Positions 1 to 10,212 of a stretch of 64,000 bases of DNA are shown piece after piece (position 1 is the first letter of the stretch; every line of letters starts with the position of its first letter). Source of the stretch: Littorina saxatilis (taxonomy: Eukaryota > Mollusca > Gastropoda > Littorinimorpha > Littorinidae); the NCBI RefSeq assembly GCF_037325665.1, contig NC_090250.1, forward strand, positions 32,271,088 to 32,335,087, in the 5' to 3' direction. Position numbers and translations under genes: made by a program. The notes beneath the pieces were generated by a model that was not told the DNA's origin, ran no database searches, and saw only the letters and a program-made list of their open reading frames with translations.

Positions 1-488
1 GAAAGGGGAAATTAATCGTCGCCTCGCCTCCAGCAGTGCGCGTGCCTTAGTCACCATGGCAACGGTAGAGTTCTTCCTTCCTCCAGGCTTTTTTTCCGCG
101 TGGCGAGAGACAAGAACTGTGGAAGTCTCTTCACCACCCCGGGTTACTTCAAGATCAATATAACGCATGGAAAAATGAAGTATCGGGGTCGATATAGGCA
201 GATTGACACCCTTTATTAATTGTGCGAGTGTGTGTGACGGGTAGCACATAGCTGTCGCCGCTAGCTTTCCCAGGACTCGAACACGCGCGTCAGTGTTGGA
301 ACCTCGCGGCAAGGCCACCTGTGCATATATGAGCAGACAACAGCTACAAATCCGCGCTTTGACGACGAAAGAAAAACTGCACATCAATTTCAGATTTACT
401 TAACAAATAACAAAGATACAATTCAAACTGCGAAAACAGTATCAAACTAGAAGCGTATAGTGTACGCATCTGTTGACACCGACACCCC
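1..488. other. No gene seen
   Basis: No open frame of note, splice-bounded exon or recognisable repeat. The stretch is moderately GC-rich and ends where the (TTCCC)n tract starts. Confidence 0.5.
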
Positions 489-532
489 CTTCCCTTCCCT
501 TCCCTTCCCTTCCCTTCCCTTCCCTTCTCCTC
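489..532. repeat. (TTCCC)n microsatellite
   Basis: About eight uninterrupted copies of the pentamer TTCCC, then a degenerate CT-rich tail. Confidence 0.9.
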
Positions 533-575
533 TTTCCCTCATCCCCTTCATCTGTGAATGTAACGTACCGCTCAG

Positions 576-832
576 GTAAACGATCGTGGTCGTTTCGCTT
601 CAAACGAGCCCGTGACTGGTGTGTACATGAATATACTTATCACTATTGACAAAAGTCATATTTCCCAACGGAATCAGACGAATGAATGCACGTGAAAACA
701 CGCACAGTAAACGATCGTGGTCGTTTCGCTTCAAACGAGCCCGTGACTGGTGTGAGCATGAGTATATTTATCACTATTGACAAAAGTCACATCACATTTC
801 CCCACCGCGACAAACGAATGAATGCACGTGCA
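576..832 (+). repeat. 131-bp tandem duplication
   Basis: Two head-to-tail copies (576-706 and 707-about 832) both begin with the motif GTAAACGATCGTGGTCG and contain the ATGAATGCACGTG block. They differ by small substitutions and a short indel, so the duplication is not brand new. The small open frame inside it has no protein-like features. Confidence 0.85.
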
Positions 833-1037
833 ATCCGTACAGTTCCACATTATGTGCATAAACGCAGCTGAGTTGCTTTGTCAGCTCCGAACACTAGCGT
901 GCCTTCTTTGTTCAGTAATCACTACAACGAATGCTACACGCCCCTACGCAACAAATTAATGATTGCACGTGACAGAGTTAATAGTAGTAGTAAAAGAAGT
1001 AGTAGGTATTCCGACGTCAGTCTCGGGAGACTATGAA

Positions 1038-1285
1038 CCGGTGTCACGAACTGAAAACTCTGCTGAACAATCCCTCTCAATGCTGTCAATGCGCATGCGC
1101 CAATCTTGGACTTAAAAAATGCGACCCTTTGACCGAACGAACCATGGGTTAGGGTTTGGGTTAGGGTTAGCGTAAGGGTTAGGGTTAGGTTGTTCACGAC
1201 CTGATTAATCTTCCCATGTTAGCGCATGCCCATTGACCGCATTGAGAGGGATTGTTCAGGCAGAGTTTTCAGTTCGTGACACCGG
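1038..1285. mobile_element. Foldback element with telomere-like core
   Basis: Inverted arms at 1038-1101 and 1222-1285 match almost perfectly; both carry GTCACGAACTGAAAAC or its complement. The loop holds about seven TTAGGG-like units (1147-1190), the metazoan telomere motif, some with one-base changes. No clear target-site duplication was found, so whether it is a MITE or a local foldback rearrangement is open. Confidence 0.7.
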
Positions 1286-1584
1286 CTTTGTAGTTAGGGC
1301 GATCAGGGTCGAAAACAAGGTCGATACTGTAAATGTGAGTGAAAGTATGGTGATTCGTCTGCAGTTTGCACATCCATTTTGCGGCATTATTAGCATCAGA
1401 AACCACTGATAGCTGACCTGTGATCGCCATATTGCGCGGTCTCGACGTTGCAACGTCTGGTTTGGCTGGATAGTCCTATGCAAGAATGACAGTGACTCAG
1501 TGTCCCTTCTGCAACAAGATAATGAATGCCCGTGACAAATAATAGTAGTAAAAGTAGTACATCGTCATGCTCATGAGAACAATA

Positions 1585-1886
1585 CCTAAGGCCAAAAAGA
1601 AAAATATGTCTGTTTCCGGTAACATCGCCGACAAAAATAGGGTCGGTCGGTCGGTTTTTTATTTTTATTTTTATTTTTAAATGTTTTTTAAAACCTTTTT
1701 CTTACGTTTTGTTAACGTCTTTTTACCTGTTTTTTTAATTTTTTTTAACGCTTCCTTAGTTTACTTACAATTATTTAGCACATATTGTTGACCTAGATTA
1801 TATTGAAACTAAATAAAGTATACTGTACTTTTGTGTGTGTGTGTGTGTGTGTGCGAAAAGCGAAAAAAACTTTAGGGTCGGCGCTT
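1585..1886. repeat. Repeat with GTCTGTTTACGGTAA ends, copy 1
   Basis: Begins with CCTAAGGCCAAAAAG and a variant of GTCTGTTTACGGTAA, then AGGGTCGGTCGG and an AT-rich core with a short (TG)n. Related copies lie at 11536-11751 and 13792-14026. In those copies both ends carry the GTCTGTTTAC motif in opposite orientation, as in a small terminal-inverted-repeat element. Confidence 0.6.
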
Positions 1887-1891
1887 AAAGG

Positions 1892-2082
1892 CTGCCATAC
1901 TCGTAGCGTTCATTAATTAATTCATATTGTTTACATGTGCCAATAATGTTATAAAACTGTACCTAAGGGGATATAATAACGATTGGCTGTAGCTTTCGAA
2001 CACAGAAAACATTATTTCAGTATTGCAAAGTGGTGTTGATAGTGTCGAATGTAAACAGAACAGTCTCAAACGCCATCTTTGG
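1892..2082. repeat. Dispersed repeat, inverted partner at 41219-41406
   Basis: About 190 bp that recur in reverse complement at 41219-41406 with only a few differences. Shared landmarks are the ATTAATTAAT motif, AACATTATTGG or its complement, and GATGGCG near one end. Non-coding. Confidence 0.8.
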
Positions 2083-2284
2083 TTTACGAAACGTCACGAA
2101 GTGACGTCAACGGTCTAAAAATAGCCCAAGTCCTGGAGAACTGTTGCTAAACAATGCAATAAAGAATTAATTATTTCTCGTAATTGGTAAGGACTTCAAA
2201 CCTAAAACTTTGCAGGAAGCTTAATTTATACATCCCCGCAACGATGGGAAAAGCCCTGGAAGTAATTAAACTAATTAAATAGGA

Positions 2285-2540
2285 CTATGTCAGCCTTTAA
2301 CAGAGTTATTGCTGTGGGAATAAAAGAGCTTTAAAAGGAGTTCTTGCGGGCAATAGGTACCCTGATTCGCCGGCCTGACGGCAGCGCTTCAAACTTAGAA
2401 TAAAGAGGATATGATCGGTCGCTCAGAATCTTGGAAGCTTTCTTTTTCAGAGCGCTGGTGTACGGGCCTGACAGAGGTGGCCGTCCTTCCGATGATTTTG
2501 CCCGCCAGGCCAACGACTCGTGCTAGTCTGCTTTTGTTTT
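2285..2540 (-). pseudogene. LINE ORF2 3'-terminal relic
   Basis: On the minus strand, read in two frames, is the C-terminal tail typical of CR1/L2-like or RTE-like reverse transcriptase ORFs: an ASKIIGR-like block (here AGKIIGR), then YTSALKKKASKIL, DRSYPLYSKFEALPSGRR and VPIARKNSF. The family assignment rests on this conserved tail only. The relic is 5'-truncated and frameshifted. Nothing upstream suggests a longer copy. Confidence 0.65.
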
Positions 2541-3359
2541 TAACGATTAAATTGCCATAGTAAGAAAGCAGGTTAAAGATGAAAACACTTTCCACGAGAG
2601 ATGTGTACAAGATAGCAATACAAATGTACTCACCAGAAAACGTGTTTATTTGTTCATGTTGCTGTTTTTTGGTGAGTAGGAGCCTACAGTTGTATTGTTA
2701 TCTTTGTTCTATATCCGCTCACCTGCAGTCCTTTGTGTTATTTCGTTTAATTGTAGACAAATGAAACACCTGCCTTTTCGTTGTTGACGGACATACGACT
2801 CATTATGACACCATGTTATTAACTCTTCATCAAGGTGGCTATAAGTTAAGAGCACATTAGCAACTTATGGAAGGACTGACAAAGATGCAGTTAAAAGAGG
2901 TAGGCGGTGAAATAGACAAAATGATACACAGACGGAAGAACGGGCAGACAGATGGACATGCAAACGGACCGGCAACCATGCAGACACCCAGAAAAAAACC
3001 CAGACGTACGGACAAACGAACGGACAGACGGACGGACAGACTGAAAGACAGTCGGACGGACATTTGGACGGAACAGGAGGAGAATCCCAGACACATTTTA
3101 AAACATAAAACAACACATGAAAAACAAATCGAATATCAAAGCTGTGATCACAAAAGGAAGGCTAATATAAATCTGAAATAGACAGAAAACCAAACAAAGT
3201 ATATATTCCAAATGCCAGATTTCCACAGCGGCAAAAGAAAGCACAAACCGCCCAGATAATAATTGAATAGGGAAGCCATGATCTGCGAATTCTTCATCGT
3301 TTATGAACCTAGCGACATTGCCGCGCCAACAGAAGCGCGAATGACGCGAAGGCACTTAC

Positions 3360-3932
3360 ATCTTGAACACACGGCCAGTACCGTATAACTGGCCTTGATA
3401 CGGAACGATTCAAGGGGGGCAATCTCAGTCATCTGAAAGAGGGAAATCCAAACGCAATCCGCCTTGTTCGATTTTATGGGCTTGGACGATAGAGAAAAAT
3501 AAGAAAAGCAAAAGCTGGAGTCCAGTCTGGACGAAACTGCTATCAAGAACGTAGAATTGATTTTTTTCTGAGTTTTTGTTTTAGCCGTAAGCGCCATTTC
3601 TCATTTCGAATTTCTCCTAACTGCTGTTCACAATGCGGCCGCAGTGAAACCAACAAAGGGGCCTCACTCTGGAAGAGTTTCCTGCTCCAATAAAAATAAA
3701 ATAAAATAGCTTACGGCTAAAAAAAACTCAGAAAAAAATCAATTCTGCGTTCTTGATAGTCCAGACTGGACTCCAGCTTTTGCTTTTCTTTTTTTTCTCT
3801 ATCGTCCAAGCCCATAAAATCGAACAAGGCGGATTGCGTTTGGATTTCCCTCTGTCAGATGACTGAGATTGCCTCCCTTGAATCGTTCCGTATCAAGGCC
3901 AGTTATACGGTACTGGCCGTGTGTTCAAGATG
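3360..3932. mobile_element. Mutator-like MITE with about 225-bp inverted repeats
   Basis: Two long inverted arms (3360-about 3590 and about 3710-3932) match over about 225 bp, separated by about 120 bp. The outermost bases read ATCTTGAACACACGG and its complement. The element is flanked by the direct repeat AGGCACTTAC (3350-3359 and 3933-3942), a 9-10-bp target duplication. Long inverted repeats with a 9-10-bp duplication are the hallmark of the Mutator/MULE superfamily. No transposase frame is present, so it is non-autonomous. Confidence 0.8.
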
Positions 3933-4104
3933 AGGCACTTACTGTTGCCACGAACGGAACACATCAACGTAGAGGACGCTGACGGGATCCTGCGTTCTTG
4001 TTGACATAGCAACGTTATTCCACCAAATAGTCGATTACTTCCCTTGGTTGATGAATGAAACGCTCTTGTCGCCCGTGTCAGTTGTCCACACATGGACGCA
4101 TTGT

Positions 4105-4164
4105 TGTGTGTGTGTGTGTGTGTGTGTGTGGAAGGGGGTGGGGTGGAGGGGAGATTGAGTGTGT

Positions 4165-4195
<31 letters not shown>

Positions 4196-4296
4196 CTAGC
4201 GTGTGTTTGCTTGAGTGCGTGTGTGGGGGGGGGAGGTGTATGTGTGTGTGTGTGTGCGCGCGCGCGCGCGTGTGTGTGCGCGTGTGTGTGCGTGTG

Positions 4297-4336
<40 letters not shown>
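4105..4336. repeat. (TG)n-rich low-complexity tract
   Basis: Alternating TG runs with G-runs at 4179-4193 and 4225-4233 and a (CG)n run at 4257-4269. The long open frames across it on both strands are composition artefacts. Confidence 0.95.
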
Positions 4337-4339
<3 letters not shown>

Positions 4340-4605
4340 CCGCCCCGTGATCGGGAGGTCGTGGGTTTGAACCCCGGCCGGGTCATACCTAAGACTTTAA
4401 AATTGGCAATCTAGTGGCTGCTCCGCCTGGCGTCTGGCATTATGGGGTTAGTGCTAGGACTGGTTGGTCCGGTGTCAGAATAATGTGACTGGGTGAGATA
4501 TGAAGCCTGTGCTGCGACTTCTGTCTTGTGTGTGGCGCACGTTATATGTCAAAGCAGCACCGCCCTGATATGGCCCTTGGGCGTTAAACAAACAAACAAA
4601 CAAAC
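4337..4605 (+). mobile_element. 5'-truncated tRNA-derived SINE
   Basis: A box-B-like motif GTGGGTTTGAACCCC (4361-4375) is followed by a long conserved-looking body with GCTGCGACTTCTGTCTTG, CACCGCCCTGATATGGCCC and a terminal GGGCGTTAAACAAACAAAC tail. This body and AAAC tail are shared with SINEs I know from molluscs; a Meta-type central domain is possible but unconfirmed. The tRNA head is cut by the adjacent TG tract, so box A is missing. Confidence 0.7.
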
Positions 4606-5333
4606 TCACAATGAACTTAATTTTGTGTATGTTTTCGTATTCGTAAAAAATTATGAAGTGCCAGTTGAAAGGCTTTTATGTGTTAATTTTGAATCATATT
4701 CATAGCGTGTGTCAAAATTGTATTGTAATATGCTTATGATAGGTTAAACCAACTTTTCTTTAAAATTCTTCATACAAAAAGTTGAAGTTCATTTAATTCT
4801 TTTTGCATTTTAATCATGTAGATATGATAAAAAATATGTCAATCGATATCAGGCTTAGACTCAGAAAGACGTAAAATTTAGGCAACAGGACTGATGAGCG
4901 ACTCAGTGACGTAGCGAGAGATGTGGTTCGTAGACCTGTGTAACGAGATTCTGTCAAAGCAATTCGATGCTAACCCTGCAGATTTTTGTTTTTCCCATTA
5001 TTTGTTGTTGTTAACTGTGTGTTTCCATGTGGATGTGTTATGTGCAATTAAACGGGTACGGACACACGTTTTACACATGGGTTACATGAGTTGCAAAGTA
5101 TTTAAACGACGGTATTATACAGTGGTGCCTGTGTTGAAAGGCGAATACCATTTGGACCAGCCATGGAACATTGTACGCGGGGTATCTTGACAGGCACACG
5201 TTTTACTGAGAAGAAATAATAATGAAAGTGATAACAAAAGGTGGTTGTTTTCAATCGAGGTGTCCGCAGTCTGCATGGACAACATATAGCTCTTCATTTA
5301 TCTACAGCGCTCGATCTTTTCTCTTACGTATTT

Positions 5334-5335
<2 letters not shown>
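4606..5335. other. No gene seen
   Basis: AT-rich single-copy-looking DNA. Open frames are under 90 codons without recognisable domains. Confidence 0.5.
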
Positions 5336-5410
<75 letters not shown>

Positions 5411-5422
5411 GTGTGTGTGTGG

Positions 5423-5455
<33 letters not shown>
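5336..5455. repeat. (TG)n microsatellite
   Basis: Nearly pure TG dinucleotide run of about 120 bp, broken once by GC and once by GTTG. Confidence 0.95.
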
Positions 5456-5456
<1 letters not shown>

Positions 5457-5770
5457 AAGCACGCGGGCGTGATGCGTCTGTTTTAGTGAGTGATTTCTCA
5501 GAAAGTCTTGATGTTGTTAGTGCAATTCAGAACTTAATATGTGAATTAGATTTTTTTTTCAAACCGCCCGGCACTACAAGGCATTTATTCTTGTTTTTAT
5601 AAGGACATTAAAATGTTATAGTATTTGAGTCTTGAATGGCGATCTATTTATATCAATATGCACTGCCAACAAGTTTAGCAAAAAAACTTGCCCCCCAAAA
5701 AACATATTTTATAAACTGAACAGGAAAAGCGCGCATAATTCATAAAAATACACTAAAAAATGATAGAATT

Positions 5771-5836
5771 GACGGGGCTCGAACCAGCGACTTCAGGAAC
5801 CGCACCGCAGCGCTAACCACTGGGCTATGCGGATAT
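5771..5836 (-). mobile_element. tRNA-like SINE head
   Basis: On the minus strand TAGCCCAGTGGTTAGCGC matches a Pol III box A and GGTTCGAGCCCC matches box B at normal tRNA spacing. The 5' and 3' ends do not pair as an acceptor stem, so this is a tRNA-derived SINE head or relic and not a functional tRNA gene. Confidence 0.6.
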
Positions 5837-6029
5837 CTGTCAAAATAGGAACATCTAGGAATATTGCTATTTCATATGTTACGTGAATTTCCATTGGTCA
5901 ATTGGGCAAAACTGAGCTCAGTGCAAAAGCGATATCGACGACATTTCCGTCGATATCAGTTTTGATATCGACGACCTCTTTATTGCTTCCCCACTTCAAA
6001 AACAAAAACACCTTAATTTAAAAACAAAC

Positions 6030-6368
6030 AAATATATATATATATATATACGACTTGTGTCTGTCTGTGTGTCTGTCTGTGTGTCTGTCTGTGAGTTCGC
6101 GATGCACGGCCAAAGTTCTCGATGGATCTGCTTCAAATTTGGTGGGCATATTCAGGTAGACCCGGGACAGGACACAACCTGGTCGATATTTCAACACGTG
6201 CTCTCAGCGCGCAGCGCTGAACCGATTTTGGTTCCACCTCAGCTACCCGGGCCCCCATACCGACACACCAAAGCCGCTACACCACATCACAACGCCAAAG
6301 TTGTTCTTACCGTCAAAGTGAAAAGGTCGAATCAATTTATAGCCACGCGAAAAATACACTCTCACCTA
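6030..6368 (+). mobile_element. Helitron-like element, 5' part
   Basis: After a short (TA)n comes ACGACTTGTGTCTGTC, then the family landmarks GTTCGCGATGCACGGCC, TCTCGATGGATCTG and GACCCGGGACA. The same order occurs in the complete copies at 6778-7278, 38018-38480 and 45775-46165. The GC-rich 3' hairpin is absent here, and the unit at 6369 begins instead, suggesting truncation or nesting. Confidence 0.6.
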
Positions 6369-6686
6369 TCTCTATATATTTATAGATATAGATATACATA
6401 TATATACACGGCTTCTCTGTGTGTGTGTGTGTGTGTGTTTGTGTGTGTGTGTGGGCAAAAACCTGTGGATTGTAGAGTTCTGTTTGTGATGTGGTCTAGC
6501 GGCTTTTGTCTGTCTGTATGTTCTGGCATTTGAGAAGCCACAGCAGATAATATAGGGCTAAGAAATAAGCTCTAAAATTCTCAATCCCGTTTGACAGGAC
6601 TTCGCCTTCAAAGGTGATTGTGGTGAACCGCCACGCTGTCTGTCTCTGTCTCGCGATTCACCCCGGCGAAGCCGGGTATTCCTCTA

Positions 6687-6687
<1 letters not shown>
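6369..6687 (+). mobile_element. Helitron-like element, second subfamily
   Basis: Starts near a TCTCTATATA motif and a short microsatellite, and ends with the hairpin CCCGGCGAAGCCGGG (6662-6676) followed at about 8-nt spacing by CTAG (6684-6687). A 3' hairpin plus CTRR terminus and no target duplication is the Helitron signature. The body differs from the 38018-38480 family. No Rep/helicase coding is present. Confidence 0.6.

Positions 6688-6776
<89 letters not shown>
6688..6776. repeat. (TA)n microsatellite
   Basis: Uninterrupted AT run of nearly 90 bp directly between the ends of two Helitron-like elements. Confidence 0.95.
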
Positions 6777-6777
<1 letters not shown>

Positions 6778-6778
<1 letters not shown>

Positions 6779-7227
6779 TAGATGATTACCCGCTTCGCCG
6801 GGTACCGGCTTCGCCGGGAAGAAGTAGAGCCGAATACCAGGCTGCGCCTGGGACCCGGCTTTGCCGGGTGTACGCCGGCTTAGCCGGCGCACGAAGGAAA
6901 GGAGATAAACGCGCAAAACACTGGAGACCTTCTAAAAATAGTAACGTGCAGTGACCTTCTAAAAATAGTAACGTAGTAACGGGAATATGGATTGACGCCA
7001 CACGGAGGAAGGGAGATAATCGCGACTGAAAACACTGGAGAAGATAAGGAAGAGTTACTGGTAGTGGATCCCGACAACAACAACACAAATCGGTTCAGCG
7101 CCCACAGCGCTGCGCGCTGTGAGCACGTTTTGAAATATTTCATCGATGATGTTGTGTCCGGGGCGTAGCTGAATACGGTGTCCAAATTTGAAAAAGATCC
7201 ACCGAGAACTTTGGCCGTGCATCGCGA

Positions 7228-7258
<31 letters not shown>

Positions 7259-7278
7259 CTAGTCGTATATATATATAC
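6778..7278 (-). mobile_element. Helitron-like element, near-complete copy
   Basis: Reverse orientation. The 3' end (at 6778) reads GCGGGTAATCATCTAG after several GGCGAAGCCGG-type hairpins; the 5' side (about 7278) has a short (TA)n followed on the minus strand by ACGACTAGTGTCTG. An internal direct repeat of ACCTTCTAAAAATAGTAACG occurs twice. Same family as 38018-38480 and 45775-46165. Non-coding. Confidence 0.7.
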
Positions 7279-7489
7279 ATGTAATTATCCCAGAATTTAG
7301 TTGAGCAAGTGACTAAAGACCTTTTGAAAGAAAAGACATTTTGAAATACTGAAAAGTACAAGAAAAGAGTGAACAAAAAGAAATAATAATCAGATGGAGG
7401 GATATGGAACAGCCAAAACTGAGACAAATACTTTTGTAATTTCTTTACAGTAAATACAAAATGTCCAGAGAATTAGCAATATATCTAAC

Positions 7490-7627
7490 ATTGACGGACT
7501 GTGTGATGATATCTTCTGCTATTGGTCTGTTTCGACAGTGATATCAAAATCGCGACCTCCGGTCTCGATTTTGATATCACTGTCTCAACAGACCATAGCA
7601 GAAGATATCATCACACAGTCCGTCAAT
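7490..7627. mobile_element. 138-bp palindromic MITE
   Basis: Almost the whole segment is one near-perfect palindrome: outer ATTGACGGACTGTGTGATG on the left and its complement on the right, with GATATCAAAATCG next to the centre at about 7558. The centre motif resembles the GATATCGACG motifs at 5930-5975. No target duplication could be fixed. Confidence 0.75.
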
Positions 7628-7707
7628 ATTGGGTAATGTCTATTTTGTGAGATGCAACATTGCTATTGATTTTTCACAAGGTATCTGCTTTGAGGCATTA
7701 TTACTTT

Positions 7708-7708
7708 C

Positions 7709-7767
<59 letters not shown>
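7708..7767. repeat. (CAA)n microsatellite
   Basis: About 20 CAA units. The glutamine run it encodes lies in a short frame with no other protein-like features. Confidence 0.95.
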
Positions 7768-7865
7768 ACAGCCAGACTGAGCACACAAGTGTTTTTCAGT
7801 CTTGAGAGAGCACGGCTACGGAAACCACGACCAGTCGCGCTGCACCGAGCGGGGCCTGTATTCTT

Positions 7866-8050
7866 GAAACAGCTGCAACATTGTGTCCTTTAAAGTCAAA
7901 CTGTCGTTTAACTACCGCCCGGTATTTATTTTTACTGCCCAGTAATTATTTATTTTCCCCCGGTATTAATGTGTGTCTGGCGGAAGGTCGGCAGGTACCA
8001 GAATTGGTTATTTTTAGAATAGGAGATTCCTCATGCTTGTTCCTCTCTAC
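7866..8050 (+). repeat. Dispersed repeat A, copy 1
   Basis: Recurs inverted at 14858-15040. Landmarks are AGTCAAACTGTCGTTTAACTA, cut here to its first part AGTCAAACTGTCG, TTATTTTTACTGCCCAGTA and CGGAAGGTCGGCAG. The start shares GTATTCTTGAAACAGCTGC with repeat B. Non-coding. Confidence 0.75.
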
Positions 8051-8059
8051 AAACAATTT

Positions 8060-8690
8060 TTGAACAAGATGTATTCTTGAAAAAGCTGCAACTCATATAC
8101 TGGCCTGTAAAACCACTTACGCTCAATAAGTCCGCCAACTGCTACGTGTTATTGATGAAACACCGGTAAGTCCTTACCGGGTTGTCTCCGAGCTGTAAAG
8201 TTAGATGACCCATCCCCCTCCTGTAAAGTCGCTACCTGTCAGTAACTTCACCAACACTGTCCATGTCACCTATTTCATACGTTATTAAAACCGTCAAGTT
8301 TGAATAAATCTTGTTCATATATTGTTCGTAGATTTATGTCCCTCGTGGACACACATTGGTGTCATTTAAGCACCAATGCATTGCGGTCAAATACGAGATT
8401 CTGCTCGCGAAAGATTTCAACCGATGCTCGATCATAACGGCGAGTTGTGAAAGCGTGCTAGCGTCTTGTTTAATGCATTACAGTGTCGAGTATTTGGTGT
8501 CTGATTCCGTAGCCGAACGGTTATCGAATTCGCCAGATGCGCGATTGAGTCGAGTTCAAATTTCCATCAGGCCTTACATTTTTGTTCTTCTCTTTGTCAT
8601 TTGTTTGTTTTTGTTTATTTTCTTCGTGTGCAAGAGAGTACGTTGTAATATCAAAATTGATTTTAAAAAATAATTTTAGGCGAGAATGAG
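8060..8690 (+). mobile_element. Repeat B, copy 1, with tRNA-like Pol III boxes
   Basis: About 600 bp that recur inverted at 20638-21190. Inside is a tRNA-like block: GTAGCCGAACGG (box A-like, from 8508) and GAGTTCAAATTTC (box B-like). The other copy has the better boxes TGGCCGAACGGT and GTTCAAATC. This suggests a SINE-like element or one that captured a tRNA. The 105-codon frame at 8356 is matched in the other copy only in two different frames, so it is not evidence of a protein. Confidence 0.6.
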
Positions 8691-8907
8691 TTTTTGTTTA
8701 AATGTTGGTTAACATGATATTACCGTTAACTGCCTTGTATACGCCCACCCGCCCTATGCACCAATTTTGCCCAAAAATGGGGGGTGGGCGTTTACTAGGT
8801 ACTATGCCCTGGGCAGGAGCGGTTCCTTAGCTAGAAAAACGATATTTTGGTCATTTGTCATAGAAGTGTTCAAAGGATGCGTTATTGCACAAAATTCCCC
8901 CCCCCCC

Positions 8908-8910
8908 CTC

Positions 8911-8956
<46 letters not shown>

Positions 8957-8968
8957 TAACACACACAC

Positions 8969-9031
<63 letters not shown>
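8908..9031. repeat. (CT)n then (CA)n tract
   Basis: Compound microsatellite directly upstream of the LINE fragment; possibly it replaced or abuts the truncated LINE 5' end. Confidence 0.95.
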
Positions 9032-9032
<1 letters not shown>

Positions 9033-9076
9033 GTGAATCAACTCTTCAGACATCACTTCCCGCCAAAGATGAAGCT

Positions 9077-9757
9077 TTGAAGATGAAGACCATTGTTGGA
9101 GCAGTCCGCGGTACAAGCCATCAACAACTGTACGACGAGTCAGGCTTTATTTCACTTTTAGAGAGGCGTAAACGTCAAAAATTGATATTATTTCACAAGA
9201 TTGTACACCGTAAGGTGCCAAACTACGTACTTGCGATATTGCCACCATTAATATCAACTAATAACCCATATCGCCAGCGCAGACCTTTAGATAGGAAAGT
9301 TCCATCGTTTAACACTGAATTATACAGACACTCATTTCTCCCATCTACAACACAACTCTGGAATTCTTTACCAGACTACATAAAACTTAGTGTTATTGGT
9401 TTTCTGGAGATCGCATATCACAAACAATTCACTGTAAGCTCAGGCTATATAAGTGATCTTAATAACGATCTTGTGAGACGACACGTTGCTACAGATGCAT
9501 CTTGTGACTGCGGATTTCCGTCCGAAACCGTAAAACACTTCCTATTAGATTGTCCAAATTATCGCGAAGCACGTCAAGAAACCATACATACCCTCCCTAA
9601 CCACAGTATTCACCTCCCCCACCTTCTAAATGGAGACAGACAGTATTCTCTAGATTTGAACAGGAACATTTTTTCCATAGTACACTCGTTCGTTGAACGT
9701 TCAGGCCGCTTTGGGCAAACCAGAATCAATGCTCCACAAACCGGACAACAACTTTAA
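9077..9757 (+). pseudogene. LINE ORF2 C-terminal fragment (Jockey/CR1-like)
   Basis: Open for 226 codons. It begins in the thumb/C-terminal part of a non-LTR reverse transcriptase: SFLPSTTQLWNSLPDYIK is the common SxxLWNxLP block that follows the RT domain, and CDCGFPSETVKHFLLDC (residues about 142-158) is the C-terminal zinc knuckle. The RT core, endonuclease and ORF1 are missing, so this is a 5'-truncated insertion. The first codon is TTG within the fragment and is not a real start. The reading frame is still open, implying a fairly young copy. Clade choice within Jockey/CR1 is inferred from the C-terminal pattern only. Confidence 0.8.
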
Positions 9758-9947
9758 ATTTCTGCACAACTCCTACCCATCCCTCTTATTTTAACATTTA
9801 GTCAAGTTTTGAAAAATAGCTGATTTAGGTGGGGGGGGTATAAATAACCCTTTTTCTGGCATCAAAATTACGCTGAACGCAGGGCCATCACTTCAAATTC
9901 GCGTGGTTTACTCACTCACTACGAACCACTGCTATCGCAGTGGTCCC

Positions 9948-10212
9948 ATGCACACCACTTCCCCCCGAACCACTGCGATACTGGTAGACGCCATTGTTGT
10001 TATGCAAATTTGCACAAAGCCAGCGAGTACGAAATCAAAGCTCGCGTCATCGTTCTACAGCAGACAGAAGTGAAACTAGCTTGGTACTTTGCAGACGATT
10101 GGTTAAGCTTGAGAGCCAGCCTCTCTATTTTCGTACAAAAATTGACGTCATCTAAAAAAATCCAAAGGTCAAACACTGCTATCGCAGTGGTTCGTGGGGA
10201 AGTGGTGTGCAC
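9948..10212. mobile_element. Small foldback element with CCACTGCGATA arms
   Basis: Inverted arms of about 38 bp at 9948-9985 and 10175-10212 share CACACCACTTCCCC and GAACCACTGCGATA. An extra hairpin CCACTGC/GCAGTGG lies just outside at 9926-9943. The interior is non-coding. Likely a MITE, superfamily unknown. Confidence 0.6.

Noticed and set aside
2867-3181. Basic 104-codon frame with TDRRTDR repeats
   Set aside because: Comes from degenerate GACGGACAGACG simple repeat; no domain.
4055-4414. Val/Cys and Thr/His frames in TG tracts, also at 5222, 36010, 41775 and 46248
   Set aside because: Dinucleotide repeats are open in all frames.
5771-5836. tRNA gene
   Set aside because: Box A and B are present but no acceptor stem pairs; read as a SINE head.
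7660-7893. Polyglutamine protein
   Set aside because: Encoded only by the (CAA)n run; flanks look non-coding and one side is repeat A.
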